64,000 nt of DNA from Astyanax mexicanus (lineage: Eukaryota; Chordata; Actinopteri; Characiformes; Acestrorhamphidae), in assembly GCF_023375975.1 (NCBI RefSeq), contig NC_064416.1, positions 26,009,001-26,073,000 of the forward strand, read 5' to 3'. This document shows positions 52,001 through 58,480 of this stretch, piece after piece. Under the pieces are notes generated by a model. The model did no database searches and had not been told where the DNA came from. It saw nothing but the letters and a program-made list of their open reading frames with translations. Each line of letters starts with the position of its first letter. The first letter of the stretch is position 1. The position numbers and the translations under genes were made by a program.

Positions 52001-52863
52001 CAGGAAGCTGTCTTTCATAAGAGAGATTTTTTTTTCTCTACTTCCCCCTGAATTTAAATTATAAAGAAAAAAAAAAACAAAGGAAACCTACAAAATCTTT
52101 GATCAACAGAATGCACTGCACTTTGTCAAAGTGCTTTTTAGGAGCTCTTACATCATGTATTTATTAACCTCTTGAACATGTTTTGTGACTTCTGGTAAGG
52201 ATTAGTTTTCTGTTATTGCCTGAAAAAATATTATAAAATGGCTGAGCTAATCTTAAGTTATTGGAATGAGGAATGCAAGCTATGACCCACGGCAAGTTCT
52301 GTGTTAGAGAGATGAAGAAGAACCACATGGGTTACAAAGGTATTCACCATCTTATTTATATGTCAAATTACACAAAAAAGTGACAAAGTTTGGACATTCT
52401 GTATATTTCAATACACTTTTTACAATTTATTTTTATTATTTTATTTTTCTATTTTATTTTTAACACATTTGCTGTTTCCGAGCTGAGTTTAATAGTGTTT
52501 CAGAAATGTTTGGCACATTTTCTGTTAATTTATGTCATTTTTATTTAATACACGTTCTGTTAAATACTCATTTAAAAGTTCATCAAATATATAATTTAAA
52601 AAATAATGTTTAAGGTGTTTCCAAGGTTAAATGGAAATACACATTTTATTTTACAGAATTTATCATATTTTTAGCTGATAAATTTAGCTGAGTTTAAAAA
52701 AAATGTTAAAATGTTATGGCACATTTTAGGTTTTTGTCAATGTTACATTTAATGCATTTTTCCTTGCTTTAGGTACGTGGAGAGGAAAAACTTTCTGGAG
52801 AGAGTGGATCAGCGGCAGTTTGAGCTGGAGAAGAACGTGCGTCTGAGCAACATGAAAAGATGA
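16409..52863 (+). CDS. cfdp1: Craniofacial development protein 1 (BCNT/Swc5 family), complete
   Basis: CFDP1 is the vertebrate BCNT protein, relative of yeast Swc5, linked to the SRCAP/SWR1 remodeller that places H2A.Z; it acts in the nucleus. Coding exons: 16409-16478, 18274-18409, 18523-18739, 19424-19554, 20207-20326, 41642-41800, 52773-52863. All junctions are GT-AG and in frame, giving 307 residues (human 299). The acidic N-terminus has EDEDYVPS (about 16-23), like the acidic-aromatic motif that binds H2A-H2B. Next come a basic patch RKRKKGG (about 69-75), a low-complexity E/K region, DLWASFLKDVGP (119-130), KVFDFAGEEVRVTKEV (from 175) and the BCNT-C domain to the end, with KSKLDWDSFK and LAIHNRGKEG. 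Introns 5 (21.3 kb) and 6 (11 kb) hold most of the repeats. The second ATG (16412) could also start. Confidence 0.95.
16479..18273 (+). other. cfdp1: cfdp1 intron 1
   Basis: 1.8 kb. The first part is rich in GCTAGC/TTAGCTAA motifs like tmem170a intron 1. The middle is the ~75-bp minisatellite at 17225-17730 with an inserted hAT-type end. Nothing coding is seen. Confidence 0.8.
17225..17730 (+). repeat. ~75-bp minisatellite with an inserted transposon end
   Basis: Units such as CCACGCCCACTCCTGCTAAAG followed by ATGAAATGTATCTACATAATTAT recur with anchors (CGCCCA) at 17271, 17344, 17419 and 17498 (spacing 73, 75, 79) and a decayed one near 17656. Between the fourth and fifth units sits about 95 bp beginning AGGGCTGGACGATATGGCC, a hAT-type terminus also seen inverted at 13390-13413. 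Confidence 0.75.
18274..18409 (+). CDS. cfdp1: cfdp1 coding exon 2
   Basis: 136 nt, residues 24-68 plus two bases. Acceptor TTTTTGATCAG, donor GTAGTT. It continues the acidic region (NLSEDDINE) and ends with a lysine-rich run. An alternative donor (GTAAAG at 18391) would put exon 3 out of frame, so 18409 is chosen. Confidence 0.88.
18523..18739 (+). CDS. cfdp1: cfdp1 coding exon 3
   Basis: 217 nt, residues 69-141. The acceptor TTCTAAAAG is weak, but the join gives VRKRKKGGLKLE, matching human ARKRRQGGLSLE. It contains the conserved DLWASFLKDVGP motif. Ends phase 0 at CAACAG followed by GTTTGT. Confidence 0.9.
18740..19423 (+). other. cfdp1: cfdp1 intron 3
   Basis: 684 bp of AT-rich sequence between the GTTTGT donor and the TTATAG acceptor. 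I see no repeat or conserved element in it. Intron 2 (18410-18522) is only 113 bp. Confidence 0.75.
19424..19554 (+). CDS. cfdp1: cfdp1 coding exon 4
   Basis: 131 nt, residues 142-184 plus two bases. Acceptor TGTCTTATAG, donor GTAAGT. A poorly conserved T/P/K-rich part is followed by TITKVFDFAGEEV, nearly identical to human. Confidence 0.93.
19555..20206 (+). other. cfdp1: cfdp1 intron 4
   Basis: 652 bp, GTAAGT donor, CCCCTCTAG acceptor. AT-rich with no recognisable repeat. Confidence 0.75.
20207..20326 (+). CDS. cfdp1: cfdp1 coding exon 5
   Basis: 120 nt, residues 185-224 plus two bases. Acceptor CTGCCCCTCTAG, donor GTAACA. It codes RVTKEVASDSREAKSF, then a Q/E and P/S linker. Precedes the 21.3-kb intron. 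Confidence 0.93.
21857..21943. repeat. (CT)n and (TCTG)n microsatellite
   Basis: (CT)n at about 21857-21874, then TCTG repeats at 21900-21943 with one TCGG interruption. Confidence 0.85.
23330..24112. mobile_element. hAT-type non-autonomous element, 783 bp
   Basis: Ends are CAGAGGTGGGAAAAGTAC and GTAATTCATTACTTTCCACCTCTG, inverted repeats typical of a widespread fish hAT family. Flanking octamers TTAATAAG (23322-23329) and GTAATAAG (24113-24120) match at 7 of 8 positions, fitting the 8-bp hAT target duplication. The subterminal regions are full of AAGTAAAAGTA-type motifs. No transposase is present. Confidence 0.75.
24460..24667. repeat. Two (GT)n runs
   Basis: (GT)10 at 24460-24479 and an interrupted GT run at 24615-24667. 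Ordinary microsatellites. Confidence 0.8.
25090..25400. repeat. Degenerate dispersed repeat (fish MITE type)
   Basis: Motifs GAACAGGTGAGTCATTCTCAG, AGCAGTGCTGCTGGAGTTTTTAAACAC and ACCAGCAGTGACACTGAGGTG resemble parts of a very common fish palindromic repeat. Order and spacing fit an old diverged copy. Confidence 0.4.
25840..26610 (+). repeat. 36-bp minisatellite with a 72-bp higher-order unit
   Basis: Two related 36-bp monomers alternate. One carries GTGTTTGGAGTAAGACCACT, the other ATGTTTGGAGGAAAACTAGT. The GTGTTTGGAG anchors at 25899, 25971 and 26043 are exactly 72 bp apart, and these central units are nearly identical. From about 26100 the units decay gradually to about 26610. Confidence 0.85.
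27434..27619. repeat. Near-perfect foldback, 91-bp arms, 4-nt loop
   Basis: The left arm (27434-27524) and right arm (27529-27619) are reverse complements at 90 of 91 positions. The only mismatch is T at 27504 against T at 27549. The loop is TCCT (27525-27528). The arms start ..GAGTCTAAACCATCTGAAAG and end CTTTCAGATGGTTTAGACTC. No target duplication or transposon terminus is visible. Confidence 0.93.
29746..29778. repeat. (GT)16 microsatellite
   Basis: A pure GT run followed by a short GA run. Similar GT runs lie at 27817-27836, 29905-29930, 31632-31654 and 34933-34953. Confidence 0.9.
30600..31170. repeat. Diffuse AT-rich dispersed repeat (low certainty)
   Basis: Motifs such as TGGATATGGATCTGATTGAGG, ACCACATAAGAAAGGCC and TGTTACAGATCTG resemble a common fish MITE with GATCTGATTT-type ends. 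Borders are not clear. Confidence 0.25.
31670..32075. other. GC-richer single-copy-looking block inside intron 5
   Basis: About 400 bp with clearly higher GC content than the flanks and no recognisable transposon. It has many CAGC/GCTG words (CAGCAGCAGCCGAGCAGCAG). It is immediately followed by MITE B. It could be a regulatory element. I see no splice-bounded exon in it. Confidence 0.25.
32081..32545. mobile_element. Tc1-like MITE, copy B
   Basis: Begins TACAGCTCTGAAAAAAGAGAGACC and runs through TGGAATATAATCAAGAGG, AGGAGTGGCATAAAG and TTTCTGCAAATAAATGC, the reverse orientation to copy A. The far terminal repeat is lost or diverged, so the right border is approximate. Confidence 0.65.
32908..34537. 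mobile_element. hAT-type element, 1,630 bp, with exact 8-bp target duplication
   Basis: Ends TAGGGCTGTCCC and ..CGCCCCAGCCCTA are inverted repeats with subterminal CGATTA/TCGACTAAT motifs. The flanking octamer ATCTGCAT is identical on both sides (32900-32907 and 34538-34545), the hallmark of hAT insertion. I recognise no transposase inside. The interior holds a nested inverted repeat (33180-33422), a GC-rich part (33800-34170) and a short CT run. Confidence 0.85.
33180..33422. mobile_element. Inverted-repeat element nested in the hAT-type element
   Basis: Arms of about 45 bp: the left starts GTGTTGCACTGTTTTCTGTG and contains ATTTTGTGACCACTGG; the right, reversed, starts GTGTTACACCGTTTTCTGTC and contains AATTTTGTGACCAGTG. 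A second inner dyad (GGCCAAAACGG against CCGTTTTGCC) lies inside. A clear target duplication was not found. Confidence 0.55.
34700..34900 (+). pseudogene. Remnant of a Tc1 transposase 3' end and terminus
   Basis: GCTAAATGCAGTCAAATCCTCACAGCAGTGCTCCAA followed by ATCTAGTAGAAATCC and CCCAATACTTTTGTCCAAAACTGTG is the well-known C-terminal coding end and terminal repeat of an old fish Tc1 family. No upstream transposase remains. Confidence 0.5.
36819..37001. repeat. Two (GT)n runs
   Basis: An interrupted GT run at about 36819-36857 and a pure (GT)19 at 36963-37001. Followed by a pyrimidine-rich stretch to about 37262. Confidence 0.85.
37030..37262. repeat. Pyrimidine-rich low-complexity tract
   Basis: The plus strand is mainly C and T (TTTCTTTCTGTCTCTCTCTC..). 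Open frames here read as L/S/F repeats and are not genes. Confidence 0.7.
38841..39299. mobile_element. Tc1-like MITE, copy C
   Basis: Starts inside the family consensus at CTCTGGAATATAATCAAGAGG, so the left end is lost. It ends with the intact terminus CATCCAGAGCTGTA. Same orientation as copy B. The interior matches B closely (AGGAGTGGCATAAAG, TTTCTGCAAATAAATGC). Confidence 0.7.
39791..40108 (+). other. Unassigned open frame with a proline-rich segment in cfdp1 intron 5
   Basis: 105 sense codons without a stop, bounded by TGA at 39788 and 40106. A good acceptor-like tract (CTTTGCTTCTCTCCAG, ending 39856) precedes HSQKIPDPPPFSPKAPP. No clear donor or poly(A) signal follows, and I recognise no family. 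It could be a cassette exon, an alternative last exon or chance. Confidence 0.15.
40336..40630 (+). repeat. tRNA-derived SINE copy
   Basis: GGTGGTCCAGCAGACTAAGAC, TGATTTGAATCGC (decayed B box), GCTTGCCATCAGCAGCC and GTGTGATGTTGGTCAGTAC follow the order of the family at 1617 and 10525. Confidence 0.6.
40913..41488. mobile_element. Palindromic element with ~190-bp inverted arms
   Basis: The ends are ACGGTGGCCGAGAAAGCCC and its reverse complement. The left arm is 40913-41121 and the right 41299-41488; they are nearly identical except for a 19-bp tandem duplication (AAATAGAAAAACGCGCTGC) in the left arm. Flanks AGTATTGT and AGTATTGA match at 7 of 8 positions, suggesting a hAT-like 8-bp duplication. 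The 177-bp middle is unrelated to a transposase. It ends 153 bp before cfdp1 exon 6. Confidence 0.85.
41642..41800 (+). CDS. cfdp1: cfdp1 coding exon 6 (BCNT-C core)
   Basis: 159 nt, residues 225-277 plus two bases. Acceptor CTCTCTCTTGCAG, donor GTGAGT. It codes most of the BCNT-C domain: GSILNRIGSKKQKMSTLEKS, KLDWDSF and GIGDELAIHNRGKEG. A palindromic element ends 153 bp upstream. Confidence 0.96.
42999..43088. repeat. (TA)45 microsatellite
   Basis: 90 bp of uninterrupted TA. Perfectly self-complementary. Long open frames across it read as I/Y alternation and are not genes. Confidence 0.95.
46520..46556. repeat. Tc1-type terminal fragment
   Basis: GTCAAAACTTTTGGTCAGTTCTGTA resembles a Tc1-type terminus. 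No partner end was found. Confidence 0.3.
47481..47820 (-). mobile_element. Solo LTR, 340 bp, with 5-bp target duplication
   Basis: It begins TGTCAGGTGCAGGAAC and ends GAATGTGACA, so the termini are TGTCA..TGACA. The flanking pentamer CTACC is identical at both sides (47476-47480 and 47821-47825). On minus a TATA-like TATAAATAG lies at about 47665-47673, which sets the orientation. No second LTR or internal genes are present, so it is a product of LTR-LTR recombination. Confidence 0.8.
48430..48545 (+). repeat. SINE/LINE tail motif
   Basis: AAATGTAAGCCACTCTGGATAAGAGAATCAGCCAAATGCC is a close copy of a 3' tail widespread in fish SINEs and LINEs. The upstream head is not clear. Confidence 0.55.
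51530..51585 (+). repeat. Remnant related to the repeat at 56155
   Basis: CTGCAGGGTGATAGATCTATGGTGGCTGCACTGTTGAGAGATGATGTGCTGTCC lines up with AGCAGGGGGCGCCCGACCTGTGGTGGCTTCAC..GAGAGACGATGCTCTGTCC near 56245-56300. Confidence 0.4.
52773..52863 (+). CDS. cfdp1: cfdp1 coding exon 7 and stop
   Basis: 91 nt, residues 278-307. Acceptor TTCCTTGCTTTAG. It codes YVERKNFLERVDQRQFELEK and ends RLSNMKR, aligning with the human C-terminus YIERKAFLDRVDHRQFE. TGA at 52861-52863. Confidence 0.96.
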
Positions 52864-53812
52864 CTGGAGAATTCACAGGGTGGATCAGGTCACACATGGA
52901 CTTTATACACTCACACACACTCACACACACACACAAACACACACACACACACATATTCACTCACTTTGTGCTGCAAGTCACTATTTGACTCTGTTGGCCG
53001 TCTCCTTGATTGGCAGTTCTCACACCTCCCGCTCCACAAGAGCTGCCCACTCATCCGTGGATGGAGCCAATTGAGATTCATATGGTCTTACCCTGTGTTG
53101 TGTATCCACTTCTGCTGACCTGACCTGTGTAAGAATGGAATCTGCTAAAACTCACTCGTGTCACTCAGAAACTGGATTCAGAAAGAACACAACAATCCAG
53201 AGAAATACAGGAACATTTACAGATCTCTAAAGCATTTATTTGTTTTATTTCAGAAAATGTAATTGTATATCATGGTATATCATTGTATATCAGTGCAGTG
53301 TTTCTCAGGCCAGTTTGCAAGTTAGAGAGGTTTTATCTACATTATTCTGTTTCCAAATACGGTTCCAGAACAATTTCAGCCCCAGCTCATGCTTGACCTG
53401 CTCTAACATGATTCTATTTTTCTCAGTCTAAGGAACCCTGTGTACTGCACTTGCAGTTTGATGCATGTTCTGTGCTCTTGCACACCTGGTTTAACTCATA
53501 ATATAACTACTATGCTCTTGAAGAACTCAGTTTGGTGTGTTGAAGCAGGGAAATTCCAAAACCATTAGCAGAACATGGGATTTCCAAGTGGAGGACTGGC
53601 ATCCATTGCTTGTAGGGAATTTTTACTCCAAGTACAAGAAGACAAACATCAGGGGTGTTCTCAGAATAGAAGAATAAGGGTGTGTAGTTGTTTGTCTCTC
53701 TGTTTGTGCTATTTCTCCTTTGAGATTTTGCGCCGTTAAGATTGATTGTATGATAATTACGTCTCTCGCCCCATAAACATTTTTTTTTTCTTTACCCTTT
53801 GACTTGAATAAA
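52864..53812 (+). terminator. cfdp1: cfdp1 3' UTR and poly(A) signal
   Basis: AATAAA at 53807-53812, 944 bp after the stop, is followed by a T/G-rich stretch (TTTGGTTTGGTCTTTT). The UTR contains an interrupted (CA)n run at 52909-52953. Confidence 0.55.
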
Positions 53813-54465
53813 TCAAATCATTTGGTTTGGTCTTTTTTTAAAATATGCCAATGCTTGCTTGTAATTGCTTTGCCCAGCTAATTAATGACTCTGACCTCTT
53901 CCCTAAGGGGGTGGGGCAGAGCTGGGGGGGTGATGTCATACTCAGTGCCTCTTGTCTCAGACAATTTCACCATGACTGACATACACAGCAGGACTACCCC
54001 CAATTTGCCCTGTGCCAGCGCAGCCCTCCAAGGGCTCAGAAGCTCAACACAACTGTCTGAAGAAAGATGTCTCACAGTTTTTCCTGCTGATCTTTTGTCT
54101 GTTGTGTCTCCTATTCACATTCCCCCTCACAGACATTCTCATTTTTAACCCATAGCAGAATTCAGTTTGCTCCTTTACTTAGTTTATGCTCGATTTTATG
54201 CCGCAGTAGCTCAGAAAACTATTAAATAACCCAATTTGTGTCAATTGCTATAAATAAATGTATCAATCAATAGATGCAAGTGCTCTATATTCCACCTACA
54301 ATAACCTGGAAGAGGAAACGTGCCATCAGGTGTGTGCATTTGTGAGGCTGTGTGAAAGAGGCTGTGTGAAAGTTTAATAAATTGTTTTATTTAGTGGAGT
54401 TATTACTTTGATAATACAATTTAAATTGCAAATGTTTGGGGCATTAGTTTTTTAAAAAAGGGTGG

Positions 54466-55300
54466 CATGGAGGCGTACAAGGTCCTTTGGCATGCTGCAG
54501 CACATTTTGATTTTATATATATATGCAGCTAGGTCTGTAGATTCTGCACTCTGTAGCTGTAGGTTTTTGAAGCTGTTGGTATCACCTTTAATGCTGTTAG
54601 GGGTAACTAACTGTCATATGCAATGCCTTCCTAGATCACCACACCAGCAGTTCAGGCAGACTGTCCATCCACAGCCAACATATGATTGAAGCGTTCAGCA
54701 CAAAGCCTTCGTACTTTAACCTGAACATTGTCAAATCCCACACAGAATTAGACCAGTTTCACTCTGTAGCAGTCCAGTTTCCTCGTTCCTACACCGAACG
54801 GCAGAAGGCAGCCGTGACTAACCGGGCGACAGACAACCTAGACAGCAGCCAATAAACTCAAGCTACACTTCTGTTTCTCTCAGCCAAATGATGTGCGGCA
54901 TCTCAAGCAGTCAACGATCTCTCGCCAAGAGGTATACTACCCAAACGTAGCTTCAGAGGGCTTTTAATAGGGCAAGACCCATTGTTGCCGTTCCCATTCA
55001 TTTAATGAAAATGAAGCCAAAATCTTCCACCATGTTGGCGATCCTGATACCCAAGTCTGCGCAGTAGAGACCAGAGCATTGACAGTATATATTAACTGGA
55101 CCAAGCCATCCCGCTGATTTCAACGGAGCCAGGTGAGGCCAATCGTGTCACTTCCTGATCGGCTTCTCGTGGGGCGTTAACCGGGAAAGTGAGAGACTGC
55201 GCAGGCGCCAGCATGACGCAAATCTTCTGCGTGCCGTGCAAACAACCTTACTGTTTATAGGAGCCGCACAGAACTATTTACTCCACAGTGAGAAAAGCTC
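54466..55300. repeat. Dispersed repeat, copy 1
   Basis: It shares an ordered series of blocks with copy 2: CTGTAGATTCTGCACTCTG, CACCAGCAGTTCAGGCAG, CTACCCAAACGTAGC. It also has the fish MITE block ATGAAGCC..CTGCGCAGTAGAGACCAGAG (55005-55075). Diverged; right border approximate. Confidence 0.5.
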
Positions 55301-56154
55301 CAATCCGTCCCAAAATGGGGCTTTTATTGAATAAACAGCAGATAAAAACTAGAATTACTGATAGCCAATATTAGTCCACGGATTTACTGAAGAATATTCA
55401 TAGTGTGTCTATATAACAAGCATTTAGAAACTCAGTAATAAGAATAATAAATGTGTAATATAAATTACAGTTATATCTATACATTATAATTCTCATAGTC
55501 TATCTTATTTATATTTACTACTATCTTACTATCTACAATGTATTATAACTGTTAGTAGTAGTATTATATTTGCATAATAAGAGGTTACTTTGACCCTGCT
55601 CTAATTCAATCAGCTCTGTACTATTAAATTAAGAGGAGCAACTTCTCCAAACATTACAGCACGGTATTTTGGGTCGCTGTCTTTTTACATCATCGTTAGC
55701 ATAGTTATTTAAAAATTTAATTTTCTAAAGCTATGAACAGATTATTAATCTTATGGATCAAATGACAGAAAATCTGTTCTTTGTAGAAAAGAACACGGGC
55801 CGTGTCATAATCGAAAACGGCTTGGAAATACATTTATTATTGGTTCAAAGACACCCCGAAATGAATGGAAGTGAATGGATAGCTTTGCTCAAATGGTCCT
55901 CTCATCCCTCAGCAGCACACTTCCGGTGGCACGTTTTGGAAGGGAAAAGCTGGGGGCCTGGTCCAGAGGAGGGAGAAAGACTATGGAAAGACAGCCTTCT
56001 CATTTGAATAACCCCACCCCTGAGGGCCGCCTTGAGGTCACAGGCTGCAGAGTGGAGCGGAGCTGACGTTGGTTATTGGCCTCTACCATAACCAGCCCTT
56101 TTACAATGACCACACATTTTTGCTGCATTTAAATATTGGGGGTAGAATTGCAGT

Positions 56155-56300
56155 ATATTAGAAAAAAACATGATTAGAAGTTGTCTGTTTTGCCATTGAA
56201 ACCTATGGGGATGGGTGGGGTTACACAGCTTTCTGCAACCGAACAGCAGGGGGCGCCCGACCTGTGGTGGCTTCACTTTTGAGAGACGATGCTCTGTCCA
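56155..56300 (+). repeat. Dispersed fish repeat
   Basis: CCATTGAAACCTATGGGGATGG and CAGCAGGGGGCGCCCGACCTGTGGTGGCTTCAC resemble a repeat common in fish. A remnant lies at 51530. Confidence 0.4.
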
Positions 56301-57171
56301 GCTATACACAGTCCACGATTCTGACCAAACATGTAATCATTTACAAATCTTTCTAAGACATACCTGCATGATGCTTTCTTTACAGCATCTGCTACAAATG
56401 TATTTGTAAAATAAGCTTTAAAGAAGTGGATAATGAGTAATTGCTCCATTCATGTGGCTACCTTTTGTGGCTTTATTTTGGTTCCAGGACTTTAGTAGTG
56501 TGTTCATCTTTTCACTTGAAGATAATCTGTTTGTTTATACAGCTCCTCCCTTCTCTCCATCAGTGCAGGACCGCCATGCTTGTTTACTCCATTTCCACTG
56601 GAGACCTCCGTCAGAGCAGCTTTCAGCAGTTCATCTCTGCATTTCTGTAATTACAGGCTCTGGCTCTCCCCCTGCTCTCCACACGCAGGAGCAGTGTGCG
56701 TAAGTGTGTTTTTCAGTGGGAGTAAATGGATGTGGAGTGTGTGAAGCTGTGGCCTGCTCTTATGCTCGTACTGCAGGTGTGTGTAGAGTGGAGAAGCAAG
56801 CAGCACTACAGGAGGAGAGGAGTGTACTCCATGCTTGTTCTCCACTCCATCACTGTCCTGCGGGCTCTGCTCAGCAGAACCCCCAACCGCCGCTCACAAC
56901 CACCTCCGGCTGTGGGGAAAACCATTCTGCTGGGATGCTCTACACACACTCCAGACAGTTTTTGCAGAAGCATCTAAATACCGAGCCCATGGACATAAAA
57001 TAAAAATAATTAAATAAAAAGGTTGTATCACACTCTCTCACCTTTGTCACACACACACATACACTCTCTGGAGAGAGTGACATTCAGGAGAGGCAGCCGT
57101 GCTCATCCTTATTCATGGCCTGCACCTCTCTCTCAGGAGCTGGTCATCCTCATCATTATTCAAACACTATC

Positions 57172-57270
57172 TCTCTCTCTCTACCTCTCTCTAGCTCTTC
57201 CTCTTTCACAAGTATCTTTTTTATTCTATGGTTTCTCTCCCTCTCTTTCTTTCTGTGGGTTTTTCTGTCT
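57172..57270. repeat. (CT)n-rich tract
   Basis: CTCTCTCTCTCTACCTCTCTC and similar. Low complexity. Confidence 0.75.
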
Positions 57271-57344
57271 CTTTGACTGTTTCTTTTGACTTTCAAATGA
57301 CTATATTAAAGAAAGGACAGCACAGTGTCTCTCAAAAAAAAAAG

Positions 57345-57990
57345 TTGCCACAGGTCTAGTGCCTCTGCTGGCTGGTTGCAGTATCATGTATACATAGCTC
57401 CATCCATTCCCGCCCTGATTTTATAGTTAGTCCTGTAGATCCTGCACACTTGTAGGTTTCCAAAGCTCATCATCACACTAGCAGTTGAGGCAGTATGTCC
57501 CTCCACAGCCGACACAGAATTGAAGTGCTCACCACTACTACACATACTACCCAAAAGTAGCATCTGAGAGCATTTTCATTTAAAATGTCTACAGTGACTG
57601 GTTCCAACAGTTAGCTTTCCCTGTGCTAATATTGCCAAATGTTTCCTCAAGAAGTTATTCTGTTTTACTGTAAGCAGGCAGGGTTACAATATGGAATGAA
57701 GCTTTGACTGAAAAAGAACATCTGCAGAACCTTACCGTTTATGGAGTAGCGGAGTTGCAGACAAGCTGTTGGATAACTAGCTAGTTAATCATAGTAATAT
57801 GGTTGTGGTAGTGTTGTGCACATGGACACTGTTCTCAATCAATAAGTCTAATATTAACTTATAATCTAAAAAAAGAAAAGTATGTGTGGAGTAGGCAGAG
57901 TCTGGCTCTGCCTCTGGTCTCTACTATGCAGAATCTGCTTGCAAACTTGACAACATTGCAGCCGATTTTTAGCTTCAGTTATATAGAACA
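57345..57990. repeat. Dispersed repeat, copy 2, with an inverted internal block
   Basis: CCTGTAGATCCTGCACAC, CACACTAGCAGTTGAGGCAG and CTACCCAAAAGTAGC follow copy 1 in order. The block CCTCTGGTCTCTACTATGCAG (about 57910-57930) matches copy 1 in reverse orientation, so part of this copy is inverted or belongs to a second insertion. Confidence 0.45.
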
Positions 57991-58021
57991 GAAAAGAAAA
58001 TAACCACACTCTCTGCAGTCT

Positions 58022-58480
58022 TTAGTTTGTTTTTGCTTCTTAACCCCTTATTTCTCTCTCTGCATGTACCTTTTTTGTTCTGTTCTTTTCTCTTTCATTG
58101 TTTCTTCTTCTACCACTTTCACTCTTCTATCTTTTCATCTTCTATATATGTGCTCCTTACTCTTAGTTTCTTGTTTTCCCTTTTTTTCTTCAATTGTTCA
58201 GTTCTCTCTGTTTCTGCTTCTCTTGCTTCTTTTTCTCTCCCCTTTTTCTATTTTTTTCCTCTATATCTGCTTCTCTTTATATCTGTCCCTCTTTCTTTCT
58301 CTGCTATATTTTCATTCTAGGCCCCCCCTTTCTTTTTTTGTCTGTTTTTGCCCTCTATATCTTCTCCTCTTCTTGCCTCACATGCCTTACTTTTTTCTTT
58401 CTTACTCTCCCGCAATTTTTCTCATTTCCTCCTTTTATTTTTTTTTATCTTTGTTCCCCCTTTTTTCTCTTTCTCTTTGC
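58022..58480. repeat. 460-bp pyrimidine-rich tract
   Basis: The plus strand is overwhelmingly T and C. Three overlapping open frames here read only as F/L/S/Y-rich sequence and are a composition effect. Confidence 0.8.

Larger units (their letters stand above)
41801..52772 (+). other. cfdp1: cfdp1 intron 6, 11 kb
   Basis: Contains the (TA)45 tract (42999), a short Tc1-type end near 46530, a short GT run near 46842, the solo LTR (47481), a SINE tail (48430) and a small repeat remnant at 51530-51585. The remainder is AT-rich with no recognisable exon. Confidence 0.85.
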
